Under the pieces are notes generated by a model. That model was not told where the DNA came from. It saw only the letters and a list, made by a program, of their open reading frames with translations, and did not search any database. Of a stretch of 64,000 nt of DNA, positions 27,105 to 36,515 are shown piece by piece. Both the position numbers and the translations under genes were made by a program. The DNA is from Halomonas halophila (GTDB lineage: Bacteria > Pseudomonadota > Gammaproteobacteria > Pseudomonadales > Halomonadaceae), in the NCBI RefSeq assembly GCF_030406665.1, contig NZ_CP129121.1:2046001-2110000 (forward strand), written 5' to 3'. The number at the start of each line of letters is the position of its first letter. Within the stretch, counting starts at the first letter, position 1.

Positions 27105-27934
27105 GTGCCCTCGATTCCCGCCCGGGCGAACCCGCCCACTACTCGCAGGTCTGGTGCTTTCGCACACCGCGCGCCAGGCTGGCGCTATGGGGCGGCTGGG
27201 TGGCCCTGGTGGCGCTGTTCGTCTGGTGCTGGCAGGTGATGAACGCCAACACCCTGTGGGTCTTCGTCGCCGATGCACCCGACCAGGCAGTCGATATCGG
27301 AAGCCGTATGTTCCCGCCCGACCCGACCTACCTGCCCGAGCTGCTGCTGCCGCTATGGGACACCCTCAACATCGCCACGCTGGGCACGCTGGGCGGCATC
27401 ATCCTGGCGATTCCGGTGGCCTTCCTCGCTGCCGGCAACACCACCCCCTCGACGCTGCTGGTGCGTCCCGTGGCGCTGTTCATCATCGTGAGTTCACGTT
27501 CGATCAATTCGCTGATCTGGGCACTGCTGCTGGTGGCGCTCATCGGCCCGGGCCTGCTGGCCGGCATCGTGGCCATCGCCCTGCGCTCCATCGGTTTCGT
27601 CGGCAAGCTGCTGTATGAAGCGATCGAAGAGACCGATGGCCGACAGGTCGAGGCGGTGACGGCCACCGGCGCCGGACGCGCCCAGGTCATCCACTACGGC
27701 ATCGTGCCCCAGGTGCTGCCGGCCTTCTGGGGCATCGCGATGTTCCGCTGGGACATCAACATACGCGAGAGCACCATCCTGGGCCTGGTCGGTGCCGGCG
27801 GCATCGGCATGAAGCTGCAGTCCTCCATCGACACCCTGGCCTGGTCCCAGGTCGCCACTATCCTGATCGTGATCCTCGCCACGGTGGTGGTCAGTGAAGC
27901 CCTTTCGGCCCGAGTTCGCCGAGCGCTGATCTGA
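27101..27934 (+). CDS. phnE: Phosphonate ABC transporter permease 2
   Basis: 277 residues from the ATG at 27101, overlapping the first phnE by ATGA. It has the same fold and EAA loop (T-A-T-G-A-G-R-A-Q-V-I) and R-E-S-T-I-L-G-L-V-G-A-G-G-I-G. A large periplasmic insert after the first helix (residues about 45-80) distinguishes it from permease 1. Last gene of the importer operon, converging on the DUF294 gene. Confidence 0.9.
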   Translation: MSALDSRPGEPAHYSQVWCFRTPRARLALWGGWVALVALFVWCWQVMNANTLWVFVADAPDQAVDIGSRMFPPDPTYLPELLLPLWDTLNIATLGTLGGIILAIPVAFLAAGNTTPSTLLVRPVALFIIVSSRSINSLIWALLLVALIGPGLLAGIVAIALRSIGFVGKLLYEAIEETDGRQVEAVTATGAGRAQVIHYGIVPQVLPAFWGIAMFRWDINIRESTILGLVGAGGIGMKLQSSIDTLAWSQVATILIVILATVVVSEALSARVRRALI

Positions 27935-27942
27935 GCGTCATG

Positions 27943-27966
27943 GCGTGACGCAGGAAGTCGTCACGC
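27943..27966. terminator. Hairpin between convergent phnE and DUF294 genes
   Basis: GCGTGACG-N8-CGTCACGC, perfect 8-bp stem; its right arm overlaps the end of the DUF294 gene. No T run on either side, so rho-independent action is uncertain. Confidence 0.35.
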
Positions 27967-29097
27967 CTGTGCCCGCTTCACCAGCCGCCGAATGAGGGCC
28001 AGGTCATGGCGCAGCAGCAGACGCTGGTCCTCGCCGAGCGCGTCGAGGGCGATCCAGCCATCGGCGATGCGGCCCTGACGCAGGGCATCACGCTGAGCCG
28101 ACAGCAACAGCGCCTGCAAACGCTCCAGCGCCCGCCTCAGCTCGGCGGCAAGCGCCGCCTCAAGCCCTCCCGCCATCACCAGTGCGGCCAGGCGTTCGCG
28201 GGTGGCCATCGCCCGCACGCGATGACGCACACTCAGCAGGCGCACGGCGCCGACCAGCGGCAGCAGTCCACGGTGCTTGAGGTCCAGCGCCGACTCGGCC
28301 GGCGCCCCCTCGCCCCCGGCGGCCAGACGTCCGAAGCGGTCGAGCGCCACCGGGCACTCGTTCAACAGCGCCGCCATCTCGTCGAGGAACAATCCGGCCT
28401 CGGGCACGTGACGCATCACGCCATCGACCAGTCCGGTCGCCAGGGCCGCCTCCCCGTAGACCGGTGACGCATCGAGCAGGATATTGGCCTGCTGCACGCG
28501 CTTGACCCGCCGCTCGGCGGTCCAGATGGCCAGCTGGGCCTGCCACGCCGAGAGGCGCTTGCGCCACATCGGCCAGCGCGCCATGACGTGCCCCGGGCAC
28601 AGCGGGATGCCGGCGGCGTCGAGAGCGGCGGTGAAGCGCTCGCCCAGCGCCTGGAAGTAGCCATCGATCTCGGTGTGACGGGCGTCCGCATAGTCGGCGA
28701 TGACCATGGCATTGTCCTGGTCCGGGACCAGCAGACTCTCGTGGCGCGCCGCCGAGCCCAGGGTCAGCACGCAGAACGCCACCGGCGGCGCCCCCCAGCC
28801 CTGCTCCTGCATGGCGACGAGTGACGCCTCGATGGCGCGGCGATAGAGCGCATCGTTGTGGTCGCTGATCAACTGACTGATCCGCCAGGCCGGCAGGTCG
28901 AGGCGCACCAGCGCCGCCACCAGATCGCGCTGCCAGGCATGGGCCTCGGCCAGGCTCGGCGTCGGCCCCAGCCGTTCGATGGCCTCGCCCAGCGGCGCGA
29001 GCAGCGCCGGCAGCCGCCCGACATCGGGCACGATGTCGTCGGCGAACAGCGAGCGCCAGGTCGAGGTTCGGTGGAGCAGGTGCATCGGCATGCCCAA
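27961..29097 (-). CDS. DUF294 nucleotidyltransferase-like protein without CBS domains
   Basis: 378 residues. About 105-215 form a GlnD-like nucleotidyltransferase domain with G-S-A-A-R-H-E and D-Q-D-N-A; about 230-370 match the DUF294 C-terminal substrate-binding helical domain. Usual relatives carry cNMP-binding or CBS domains in front; here the N-terminus is a short helical segment. The start may be TTG 29097 (GGAGG 10 nt upstream) or ATG 29091/29085. In pseudomonads DUF294 and exonuclease genes neighbour acetate-permease-like genes, so this gene probably belongs functionally with the exonuclease/CrbS-like operon 3.6 kb away, split by the phn genes. Activity unknown. Confidence 0.82.
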   Translation of the reverse strand: MGMPMHLLHRTSTWRSLFADDIVPDVGRLPALLAPLGEAIERLGPTPSLAEAHAWQRDLVAALVRLDLPAWRISQLISDHNDALYRRAIEASLVAMQEQGWGAPPVAFCVLTLGSAARHESLLVPDQDNAMVIADYADARHTEIDGYFQALGERFTAALDAAGIPLCPGHVMARWPMWRKRLSAWQAQLAIWTAERRVKRVQQANILLDASPVYGEAALATGLVDGVMRHVPEAGLFLDEMAALLNECPVALDRFGRLAAGGEGAPAESALDLKHRGLLPLVGAVRLLSVRHRVRAMATRERLAALVMAGGLEAALAAELRRALERLQALLLSAQRDALRQGRIADGWIALDALGEDQRLLLRHDLALIRRLVKRAQA

Positions 29098-29186
29098 AAG
29101 AAGACTGCCTCCAGCGTAGCAAGCGCCTCGTCCTTGCCGGTTGACCGGGAGCAGTCATGCGGTGCCCTGCCCTCATTGCCGACCAT

Positions 29187-29216
29187 AAAAAAGACGGCGC
29201 CCCTGGGGACGCCGTC
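29187..29216 (-). terminator. Rho-independent terminator of the HlyU-family gene
   Basis: GACGGCG stem (29210-29216 with 29193-29199) and a 10-nt loop, followed on the minus strand by TTTTTT (29187-29192). Confidence 0.85.
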
Positions 29217-29249
29217 GCTCGGAAGCCTCTGGCAGAGCCGGAGATCGGC

Positions 29250-29552
29250 TCAGCGATCGTCGAACAAGGCGTCGCCCAACTCGTCGATCATCCGCTCGGC
29301 CTTGCTGACCATCAGCGCCTCGCAGGCCTCGCGACCGGGCACCACATCGGAGCGCTCGAAGCGATGCTCGAGCACCTCCTCGTCCTCGCCGCGGGGCTTG
29401 CGGATCCAGCCGCTGACGCGATACTGGCCGCCCATCTCCTCACACTGGGGCACGATCAGGTAACCCTGATAGGACACCGGCTCGCCCTCTGGCGCGGCGG
29501 CAGGCGTCGTCTCTCCCTGGCCGAACAGACCGGATAGCAGTTTCTTCAGCAT
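29250..29552 (-). CDS. HlyU-family small protein (PF10115-like)
   Basis: 100 residues. The ATG at 29552 has a strong AGGAGG site. Features match the HlyU domain family: V-S-Y-Q-G-Y-L-I-V-P, G-G-Q-Y-R-V-S-G-W-I near 45 and E-H-R-F-E-R-S-D near 65. Cytoplasmic. The family is often annotated as a transcriptional activator, but no DNA-binding motif is visible, so the biochemical role is open. Single gene with its own terminator. Confidence 0.8.
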   Translation of the reverse strand: MLKKLLSGLFGQGETTPAAAPEGEPVSYQGYLIVPQCEEMGGQYRVSGWIRKPRGEDEEVLEHRFERSDVVPGREACEALMVSKAERMIDELGDALFDDR

Positions 29553-29590
29553 CGAAGCCTCCTGGATCAAGAGCGCCGACTTGACCGGCG

Positions 29591-29749
29591 CTAGGAAACA
29601 CTGGATTTACGTGGCGAGCGAAGAGAGGTTGGTCGCCACCGGAGCACAGGAACCGCAGTGTAGCCTGCTACATGAGGATTCCGATCGGACCGGCGCTCCG
29701 GCACCGCTGGCGGCCAAGATATCGAGTGCAGCAGTAAATCCGCGTTTCC

Positions 29750-29753
<4 letters not shown>
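29591..29753. repeat. Structured intergenic element with 20-bp imperfect terminal inverted repeats
   Basis: The left arm (29591-29610, CTAGGAAACACTGGATTTAC) is an imperfect inverted copy of 29734-29753. Inside, GTGGCGA...TCGCCAC (29611-29639) and GGAA...TTCC (around 29650-29682) form further hairpins. It fills the gap between the HlyU-family gene and argG; the right arm includes the argG stop codon. It resembles a REP/MITE-type dispersed element, not verified. Confidence 0.5.
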
Positions 29754-30970
<1,217 letters not shown>

Positions 30971-31007
30971 GCTGAGGCTCCTTTTAGCTGTTCGGTGTAG
31001 AGGGCCG

Positions 31008-31013
31008 ATTATA
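31008..31013 (-). promoter_or_regulatory. argG: -10 box of argG
   Basis: TATAAT on the minus strand, 38 bp before the argG start. No good -35 is seen at 16-18 bp (TATTCG at 17), so an activator or an unusual promoter is possible. Confidence 0.5.
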
Positions 31014-31118
31014 GCGCGACCAGCCTGGCGCGAATACCGGCGCGGCGGGACGCATCGCGGTGAAACTGCTAGACTCCCGCGTTTCGAGACAACCCGACCC
31101 CAAGTCAAGGAGAGGTGC

Positions 31119-31784
31119 ATGAGCGAGGTGGCCGCCCGCGAACTCATGGCACAACGCTTCCGCAGTTTCCTGCCCGTGGTGGTGGACCTGGAAACCGGCG
31201 GCTTCAATGCCCAAGGCGACGCGATCCTGGAGATCGCCGCCGTGACCCTGACCATGGACCCCGAGGGCAACCTGATGCCCGACGCCACCTATGCCTATCA
31301 CGTCAATCCCTTCGAGGGGGCCAACGTCGAGCAGTCCGCCCTGGACTTCACCGGCATCCGCCTCGACGACCCGCTGCGCCAGCAAGTCGCGGTCAGCGAG
31401 GCCGAGGCGCTGGGCGAGATCTTCCGGCCGGTACGCAAGGCGATCAAGGCCAGCGGCTGCACCCGCGCCGTACTGGTGGGGCACAACGCCGCCTTCGATC
31501 ACGGCTTCCTGAACGCCGCGGTGGAACGCTGCGGGATCAAGCGCAATCCCTTCCACCCCTTCTCGAGCTTCGACACCGCCTCGCTGGCCGGCCTGGTCTA
31601 CGGCCAGACCGTGCTGGCCCGCGCCTGCCGCGCCGCCGGTATCGAGTTCGACAACAGCGAAGCCCACTCGGCGCGCTACGACACCGAACGCACCGCCGAG
31701 CTGTTCTGTGCCATGGTCAACCGCTACAAGGACCTGGGCGGCTGGCAGCTGGCCCAGCGCGAGCAGGGCATCGAAGAGCCGTAA
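31119..31784 (+). CDS. rnt: Ribonuclease T
   Basis: 221 residues (E. coli RNase T 215). The DEDDh exonuclease residues are all present: V-D-L-E-T-G-G near 26, G-H-N-A-A-F-D-H near 126 and A-H-S-A-R-Y-D near 183. It trims 3' ends of tRNA and other stable RNAs as a dimer. AAGGAGAGG precedes ATG 31119. It is divergent from argG. Confidence 0.95.
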   Translation: MSEVAARELMAQRFRSFLPVVVDLETGGFNAQGDAILEIAAVTLTMDPEGNLMPDATYAYHVNPFEGANVEQSALDFTGIRLDDPLRQQVAVSEAEALGEIFRPVRKAIKASGCTRAVLVGHNAAFDHGFLNAAVERCGIKRNPFHPFSSFDTASLAGLVYGQTVLARACRAAGIEFDNSEAHSARYDTERTAELFCAMVNRYKDLGGWQLAQREQGIEEP

Positions 31785-31860
31785 GCGGCAAGCTGCGGGT
31801 AAGCGGGGCCAAGGTCAGCGGGGTCAGACCCTTAAGTGGCTCAAGTGGCACCCATAGCAA

Positions 31861-31889
31861 ACACCCCCGCAGCCAGGCTGCGGGGGTGT
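31861..31889. terminator. Strong hairpin terminator between rnt and grxD
   Basis: ACACCCCCGCAGCC pairs with GGCTGCGGGGGTGT (14-bp inverted repeat with a minimal centre), followed by TGTTCTT on the plus strand. It serves the convergent rnt and probably grxD. Confidence 0.75.
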
Positions 31890-31937
31890 TGTTCTTCCAG
31901 CTTCACGCTTCCAGGCGTGAAGCGCCGCTCTTCAAGC

Positions 31938-32282
31938 TTAGGCTTCAGATGCGTCGTCCTGATGCTTGGCGGCGGTCTCCTTGATCAGCGGCTCGAGCTC
32001 GCCGTTCTGGTACATCTCGACGACGATGTCGCAGCCGCCGACCAGCTCACCCTCGACCCACAGCTGCGGGAAGGTCGGCCAGTTGGCGACCTTGGGCAGC
32101 TCGGCGCGGATGTCCGGATTGTCCAGCACGTTGACGAAGGCGAAGCGCTCGCCGCAGGCCATCAGGGCCTGGACGGTCTGGGCAGAGAAGCCGCACTGCG
32201 GCAGCTGGGGGGTGCCCTTCATGTAGATCAGGATCGGGTTTTCGCTGATCTGGCGCTGGATGTTCTCGACGGTGGTACTCAT
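31938..32282 (-). CDS. grxD: Monothiol glutaredoxin (Grx4 family)
   Basis: 114 residues with the monothiol active site C-G-F-S near 32, W-P-T-F-P-Q-L cis-Pro and G-G-C-D-I glutathione-binding motif. Such proteins carry 2Fe-2S clusters and hand them to apo-proteins, often with BolA. Start at 32282 (GAGGGA 7 nt upstream); an ATG two codons earlier lies too close to that site. Confidence 0.95.
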   Translation of the reverse strand: MSTTVENIQRQISENPILIYMKGTPQLPQCGFSAQTVQALMACGERFAFVNVLDNPDIRAELPKVANWPTFPQLWVEGELVGGCDIVVEMYQNGELEPLIKETAAKHQDDASEA

Positions 32283-32381
32283 CTGCATTCCCTCTGGATC
32301 GGTGGTGGCCGCCGCGCCAAGGACAATACCCGAGCGCGCAGGTGGGCCTTCGATGCCGCCATTGTACGGATGCCAGCCGCG

Positions 32382-32410
32382 TTGCGCATCCCCCGCCGGC
32401 TGGCTAGGAT
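32382..32410 (+). promoter_or_regulatory. argF: Probable argF promoter
   Basis: TTGCGC (32382-32387), 17-bp spacer, TAGGAT (32405-32410); 27 bp before the argF start. Confidence 0.5.
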
Positions 32411-32437
32411 GGTCGTTTTTTCCCGTGGAGTGACGCC

Positions 32438-33358
32438 ATGGCCACCCGCCATTTCCTGACCCTGCTCGACCTGAGTCCGGAAGAGCTGCGCTACCTGATT
32501 CAGCGCGGCATCACGATCAAGAACGGCCTGAAGACCCACGGCCCGACCTACACCCCGTTCGCCAATCGCACCCTGGCGATGATCTTCGAGAAGTCGTCGA
32601 CGCGCACGCGGGTGTCGTTCGAGACCGCCATGGCCCAGTTCGGCGGCCACGCCCTGTTCCTGTCGCCCCGCGACACCCAGCTGGGCCGCGGCGAGCCGAT
32701 CGGCGACACCGCCCGCGTCCTCTCGGAGATGGTCGACGCGGTGATGATCCGGACCTTCTCCCATGAAGGCCTCGAGGAGTTCTCCGACGCCAGCGACGTG
32801 CCGGTGATCAACGCGCTGACCGATGATTACCATCCCTGCCAGCTGCTGGCCGACGTCATGACCTGGACCGAGCTGCGCGGCAGCGTGCGCGGCCGCACGG
32901 CGGTATGGATCGGCGACGGCAACAACATGTGCCACTCCTGGATCAACGCCGCCCGCCAGTTCGAGTTCGACCTGCGCGTGGTCTGCCCCGAAGGCTACGA
33001 GCCGCGTCAGGACATCCTCGATGCCGCCGGTGACCGGGTGACCATCCACCGCGACCCGATGGCCGCCGTGGAAGGTGCCGACCTGGTGACCACCGACGTC
33101 TGGGCCTCCATGGGCCAGGAAGAAGAGCAGGCCAAGCGCGAGGCCGACTTCGCCGGTTTCCAGGTCAGCGAGGCGATGCTCGACCGCGCCGCCGACGACG
33201 TGCTGTTTCTGCACTGCCTGCCGGCCCACCGCGGCGAGGAGATCAGCGAGACCCTGCTCGAGGACCCGCGCGCCGTGGTCTGGCAGGAAGCGGGCAATCG
33301 CCTGCACGCGCAGAAGGCGCTGATCGAGTTCCTGCTGCTGGGCCGCGTCGAGAGCTGA
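32438..33358 (+). CDS. argF: Ornithine carbamoyltransferase
   Basis: 306 residues. Carbamoyl-phosphate site S-S-T-R-T-R near 48, H-P-C-Q near 128, ornithine-site Asp in G-D-G-N-N-M and F-L-H-C-L-P near 263. Makes citrulline for the arginine pathway completed by argG. GTGGAG precedes the ATG. A terminator hairpin follows. Confidence 0.97.
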   Translation: MATRHFLTLLDLSPEELRYLIQRGITIKNGLKTHGPTYTPFANRTLAMIFEKSSTRTRVSFETAMAQFGGHALFLSPRDTQLGRGEPIGDTARVLSEMVDAVMIRTFSHEGLEEFSDASDVPVINALTDDYHPCQLLADVMTWTELRGSVRGRTAVWIGDGNNMCHSWINAARQFEFDLRVVCPEGYEPRQDILDAAGDRVTIHRDPMAAVEGADLVTTDVWASMGQEEEQAKREADFAGFQVSEAMLDRAADDVLFLHCLPAHRGEEISETLLEDPRAVVWQEAGNRLHAQKALIEFLLLGRVES

Positions 33359-33382
33359 TCGACGCCTCTCTCGCTGCCCTCA

Positions 33383-33409
33383 CGACGCCTCGGCAACACC
33401 GGGGCGTCG
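33383..33409 (+). terminator. Terminator after argF
   Basis: CGACGCC ... GGCGTCG hairpin followed by CTGTTTCT. Confidence 0.55.
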
Positions 33410-33502
33410 CTGTTTCTGCGGCTTTTCCACGCGACTGACACCATCGCAGCCACCAGCGACCAGCCGAGGAGCGGCGACGCCTCACGCCTCACGCCTTATA
33501 CC

Positions 33503-33532
33503 TTGGTCTAACCCCCTTCCCGCCGGTATAAT
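33503..33532 (+). promoter_or_regulatory. Sigma70 promoter of the small gene at 33572
   Basis: TTGGTC (33503-33508), 18-bp spacer, perfect TATAAT (33527-33532). The predicted start of transcription near 33539 argues against the ATG at 33545 and favours 33572. Confidence 0.65.
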
Positions 33533-33571
33533 GCGCCGCAACATATGACACCGCGAGACAGGCCGTCCCTC

Positions 33572-33874
33572 ATGACCACCCTCTCCGCCGGCAATATCGC
33601 CCAGCGCAGCCTCCGCCAGTGCCTCTGCAACATGGCCGAACTGCTCTATCGCCAGGGTCACGTGCTGGAAACCGTCTCCAGCCCCCATCGTGGCCTCGAC
33701 CGCCAGGCCCTGAGCGCCCTCGCCGACGCCGAGCACGACTGGCCGAGCCATCAGCGCACCCTGGAGCGCAGCGAGGCCGCCACCTTCAACGCCCAGCGTC
33801 GCTTCGTGCTGACCGACCTGGGGCGAGAGCTGTTGTTCGAGATGTTTGGCGAGGGCGCCGCCGATATCGCCTAG
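33572..33874 (+). CDS. Small conserved-looking protein of unknown function
   Basis: 100 residues from ATG 33572; no strong ribosome site. The frame is preceded by a good promoter. The N-terminal half is helical (R-S-L-R-Q-C-L-C-N-M-A-E-L-L-Y-R) and the rest is charged; there is no signal peptide or membrane segment. The two Cys in C-L-C are the only cysteines. I do not recognise the family. A palindromic element follows the stop. Confidence 0.55.
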   Translation: MTTLSAGNIAQRSLRQCLCNMAELLYRQGHVLETVSSPHRGLDRQALSALADAEHDWPSHQRTLERSEAATFNAQRRFVLTDLGRELLFEMFGEGAADIA

Positions 33875-33914
33875 GCAATCCGCGAAAAGTGCCTGCGCTC
33901 GGTAATACAGCGTC

Positions 33915-34005
33915 AAAAATCAGCTCGTGAGCGAGCCCGGTCAAAGTACTCATTTACAGCACGTAAACTCGCACGCGAGCCCGGTCCGCCTTCTCGCTGA
34001 TTTTT
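33915..34005. repeat. 91-bp nested palindromic element
   Basis: Outer arms AAAAATCAGC (33915-33924) and GCTGATTTTT (33996-34005), inner TTTAC-AGCAC-GTAAA centred on the same base (33960), and a direct repeat GCGAGCCCGGT at 33931 and 33975. It lies in the 292-bp gap before the carnitine genes. The T run makes it a possible terminator; the symmetry suggests a dispersed palindromic repeat. Confidence 0.6.
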
Positions 34006-34166
34006 TCCTTGCCTAACCTTCGCTCGTCGACTTTTCGGCATCGCCTGATCTCGGCGTCCTTCCCTTTCGCCACTCTGGCGACTTGCATCAACTCGACGTC
34101 GCCTAACGTCAACTTCTTCCCGGCGCCATGACGGACACTCCCTGCAGTTCACGCAAGGAGGTCTCC

Positions 34167-35087
34167 ATGAACCGCAATGTCATCCTCACCTGCGCCATCA
34201 CCGGCGCCGGCGACACCGCCGACAAGAACCCCAACGTCCCGGTCACCCCCCAGCAGATCGCCGACGACTGCATCGCCGCCGCCAAGGCTGGCGCCAGCGT
34301 CGCCCACATCCACGTCCGCGATCCCGAGACCGGTGGCATCAGCCACTCCACCGAGCACTTCCGCGAGGTGATGGAGCGAGTCCGCGAGGCGGACACCGAC
34401 ATCGTCATGAACATCACCGCCGGCGGCGGCGGCGACTGGATTCCCGACGTCGAGGACCCGACCCGCGGCGGCCCGGGCACCGACATCCAGACCCCGGCCG
34501 AGCGCCACGCGCCGGTCGGCGAGCTGCTGCCCGAGCTGTGCACCCTGGACTGCGGCAGCCTCAACTTCGGCGACATGGTCTACGTCAACACCGCCGACTG
34601 GCTGCGCGAGCATGCCCGCCTGGTCCAGGCCGCCGGCGTGAAGCCGGAGCTCGAGTGCTTCGACCTGGGCCACGTCTGGTTCGCCCGCCAGCTGCAGCAG
34701 GAAGGCCTGCTCGACGGCGACCCGCTGTTCCAGCTGTGCCTGGGCATCCCCTGGGGCGCCGAGGCCGATCCCGAGACCATGCTGGCGATGCGCAACAAGC
34801 TGCCGGAAAACGCCAACTGGGCGGCCTTCGGCATCGGCCGCCAGCAGATGCCCATGGTCGCCCAGGCGATGCTGCTCGGCGGCCACGCCCGCGTCGGCCT
34901 GGAGGATAACCTCTATCTGAGCAAGGGCGTGAAGGCGACCAACGCCCAGCTGGTCGAGAAGGCGGGCACCATCGTCGAGAACCTCGGCGGACGCATCATG
35001 CCCCCGGCCGAGACCCGCGCGCATCTCAAGCTGCGCGACCCGCGCACCGGTCAGACCGTCACCAGCACCCCGGGAGGTGAGGCATGA
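34167..35087 (+). CDS. Beta-keto acid cleavage enzyme (probable 3-dehydrocarnitine cleavage)
   Basis: 306 residues, BKACE family (DUF849). Zinc ligands H-I-H-V-R-D near 46 and a later His/Glu are visible, with N-I-T-A-G-G-G near 90 and E-C-F-D near 170. The family uses acetyl-CoA to split beta-keto acids; carnitine-linked members convert 3-dehydrocarnitine to betainyl-CoA plus acetoacetate. Co-translation with carnitine dehydrogenase (4-nt overlap) supports that substrate. AAGGAGG fixes the start at 34167. Confidence 0.9.
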   Translation: MNRNVILTCAITGAGDTADKNPNVPVTPQQIADDCIAAAKAGASVAHIHVRDPETGGISHSTEHFREVMERVREADTDIVMNITAGGGGDWIPDVEDPTRGGPGTDIQTPAERHAPVGELLPELCTLDCGSLNFGDMVYVNTADWLREHARLVQAAGVKPELECFDLGHVWFARQLQQEGLLDGDPLFQLCLGIPWGAEADPETMLAMRNKLPENANWAAFGIGRQQMPMVAQAMLLGGHARVGLEDNLYLSKGVKATNAQLVEKAGTIVENLGGRIMPPAETRAHLKLRDPRTGQTVTSTPGGEA

Positions 35088-36040
35088 GCCGCCAACTGAC
35101 GGTCATCGGCACCGGCGTCATCGGCAACGGCTGGATCGCCCGGGCGCTGGCCCAGGGCTGGGACGTGGTCGCCTTCGACCCCGCGCCGAACGCCGCCGAA
35201 CGCACCCGCGCCTTCGTCGACAATGCCTGGCCGTCGCTCGAGAAGCTCGGCCTGGCCGAGGGCGCGGCCCCCACGCGACTGACCTTCGTCGACAGCCTCG
35301 AGGAAGCCGTGGCCGGCGCCGACCTGATTCAGGAGAACGTGCCGGAGCGCCTCGAACTCAAGCGCGAGATCCTCGCCGCCATCGACGCCGCGGCGGCGCC
35401 CGGCGCGATCATCGGCTCCTCCACCTCGGGCTTCAAGCCCAGCGACCTGCAGCGTGACTGCGCCTGGGTGCCGGGCCGGGTGATCGTCGCTCATCCCTTC
35501 AACCCGGTCTATCTGCTACCGCTGGTGGAGCTGGTCGGCGGCGAAGCCACCGAGCCCCGCCAGATCGAGCAGGCCCAGGCGCTCTACCAGGCGCTGGCCA
35601 TGCGGCCGCTGGTGGTGCGTCGCGAGATCGAAGGGCATATCGCCGACCGACTGATGGAGGCGCTGTGGCGCGAGGCCCTGCACCTGGTCAACGACGGCGT
35701 GGCCACCACCGAGGAAGTGGATGCCGCCGTGGTCTACGGCTGTGGCCTGCGCTGGTCGCTGATGGGCACCTTCCTGACCTTCCATCTGGCCGGGGGCGAA
35801 CAGGGCATGCGTCACATGCTTGAGCAGTTCGGCCCGGCGCTGAAACTGCCCTGGACCAAGCTCGAGGCCCCGGAACTCACCGACGAGCTGATCGACAAGG
35901 TGGTCGAGGGCTGCGAGTTCCAGGCCGCCGAGCGCCCGGTCGCCGAGCTCGACCGTCGCCGCGACGACTTCCTGGTCGAGCTGCTCGACCTGGTGCAGAA
36001 GTACTGGCCCGAGGCCGAAGGCCTGGAAGGACGCATCTGA
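35084..36040 (+). CDS. L-carnitine dehydrogenase
   Basis: 318 residues. The Rossmann motif G-T-G-V-I-G-N-G-W at 8-16 and the 3-hydroxyacyl-CoA-dehydrogenase catalytic region S-S-T-S-G-F and H-P-F-N-P-V-Y-L-L-P-L-V-E match the CDH family, which oxidises L-carnitine to 3-dehydrocarnitine with NAD+. Neighbours (BKACE upstream, thioesterase downstream, carnitine-type BCCT carrier) make this the standard carnitine degradation module. In other species the thioesterase is fused to CDH. Confidence 0.92.
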   Translation: MSRQLTVIGTGVIGNGWIARALAQGWDVVAFDPAPNAAERTRAFVDNAWPSLEKLGLAEGAAPTRLTFVDSLEEAVAGADLIQENVPERLELKREILAAIDAAAAPGAIIGSSTSGFKPSDLQRDCAWVPGRVIVAHPFNPVYLLPLVELVGGEATEPRQIEQAQALYQALAMRPLVVRREIEGHIADRLMEALWREALHLVNDGVATTEEVDAAVVYGCGLRWSLMGTFLTFHLAGGEQGMRHMLEQFGPALKLPWTKLEAPELTDELIDKVVEGCEFQAAERPVAELDRRRDDFLVELLDLVQKYWPEAEGLEGRI

Positions 36041-36501
36041 TGGCACTGCTCGAGACCCGCGTCGTCCCGGAATGGGTCGACTACAACGGCCATATGAACG
36101 ACGCCGAATACGCCCGGGTGTTCTCTCTGGGCGTGGAGGCGCTGATGGACGCCATCGGCCTCGACGAGGCCGGCCGTCGGCGCCATGGCTACACCGTCTA
36201 TACCCTGGAGACCCATCTCTGCTATCGCCGCGAGGCCCATGAAGGTCAGCCGCTGGCGGTGGACGTGACCGTGCTCGACCGCGACGCCAAACGGCTTCAC
36301 GTCTTCTTCGAGATGCGCGATACCGAGGGCACCCTGCTGGCCACCAGCGAGCAGATGCTGATGGGCATCGACAGTGAGGCCGGGCGCCCGGCGCCCTTCC
36401 CCGACCCCGTCGAGGCGGCCATCGGCGAGCTGCCAATCGCCGCAGCGGATGCCTGGCCGGACGCCGCCGGACGCCGCATCGGGCTGCCCGCCAAGCGCTG
36501 A
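36040..36501 (+). CDS. Hot-dog thioesterase (probable betainyl-CoA thioesterase)
   Basis: 153 residues, 4-hydroxybenzoyl-CoA thioesterase-like fold: W-V-D-Y-N-G-H-M-N-D at 11-20 with the catalytic Asp, and a long beta-strand region L-E-T-H-L-C-Y. It shares one base with the dehydrogenase stop codon. In the carnitine route it would release glycine betaine from betainyl-CoA. Function is assigned by context and fold. Confidence 0.85.
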   Translation: MALLETRVVPEWVDYNGHMNDAEYARVFSLGVEALMDAIGLDEAGRRRHGYTVYTLETHLCYRREAHEGQPLAVDVTVLDRDAKRLHVFFEMRDTEGTLLATSEQMLMGIDSEAGRPAPFPDPVEAAIGELPIAAADAWPDAAGRRIGLPAKR

Positions 36502-36515
36502 CGACGATCGAGCAC

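Noticed and set aside
24412..27934. phn importer as part of the tmpAB-like operon
   Set aside because: About 18 kb and many unrelated genes separate them; only a functional link can be proposed.
31801..31840. GGGGTCAGACCC motif as a sign of a REP-associated transposase element
   Set aside because: No transposase or second copy is visible in the window; a single short motif is not enough.
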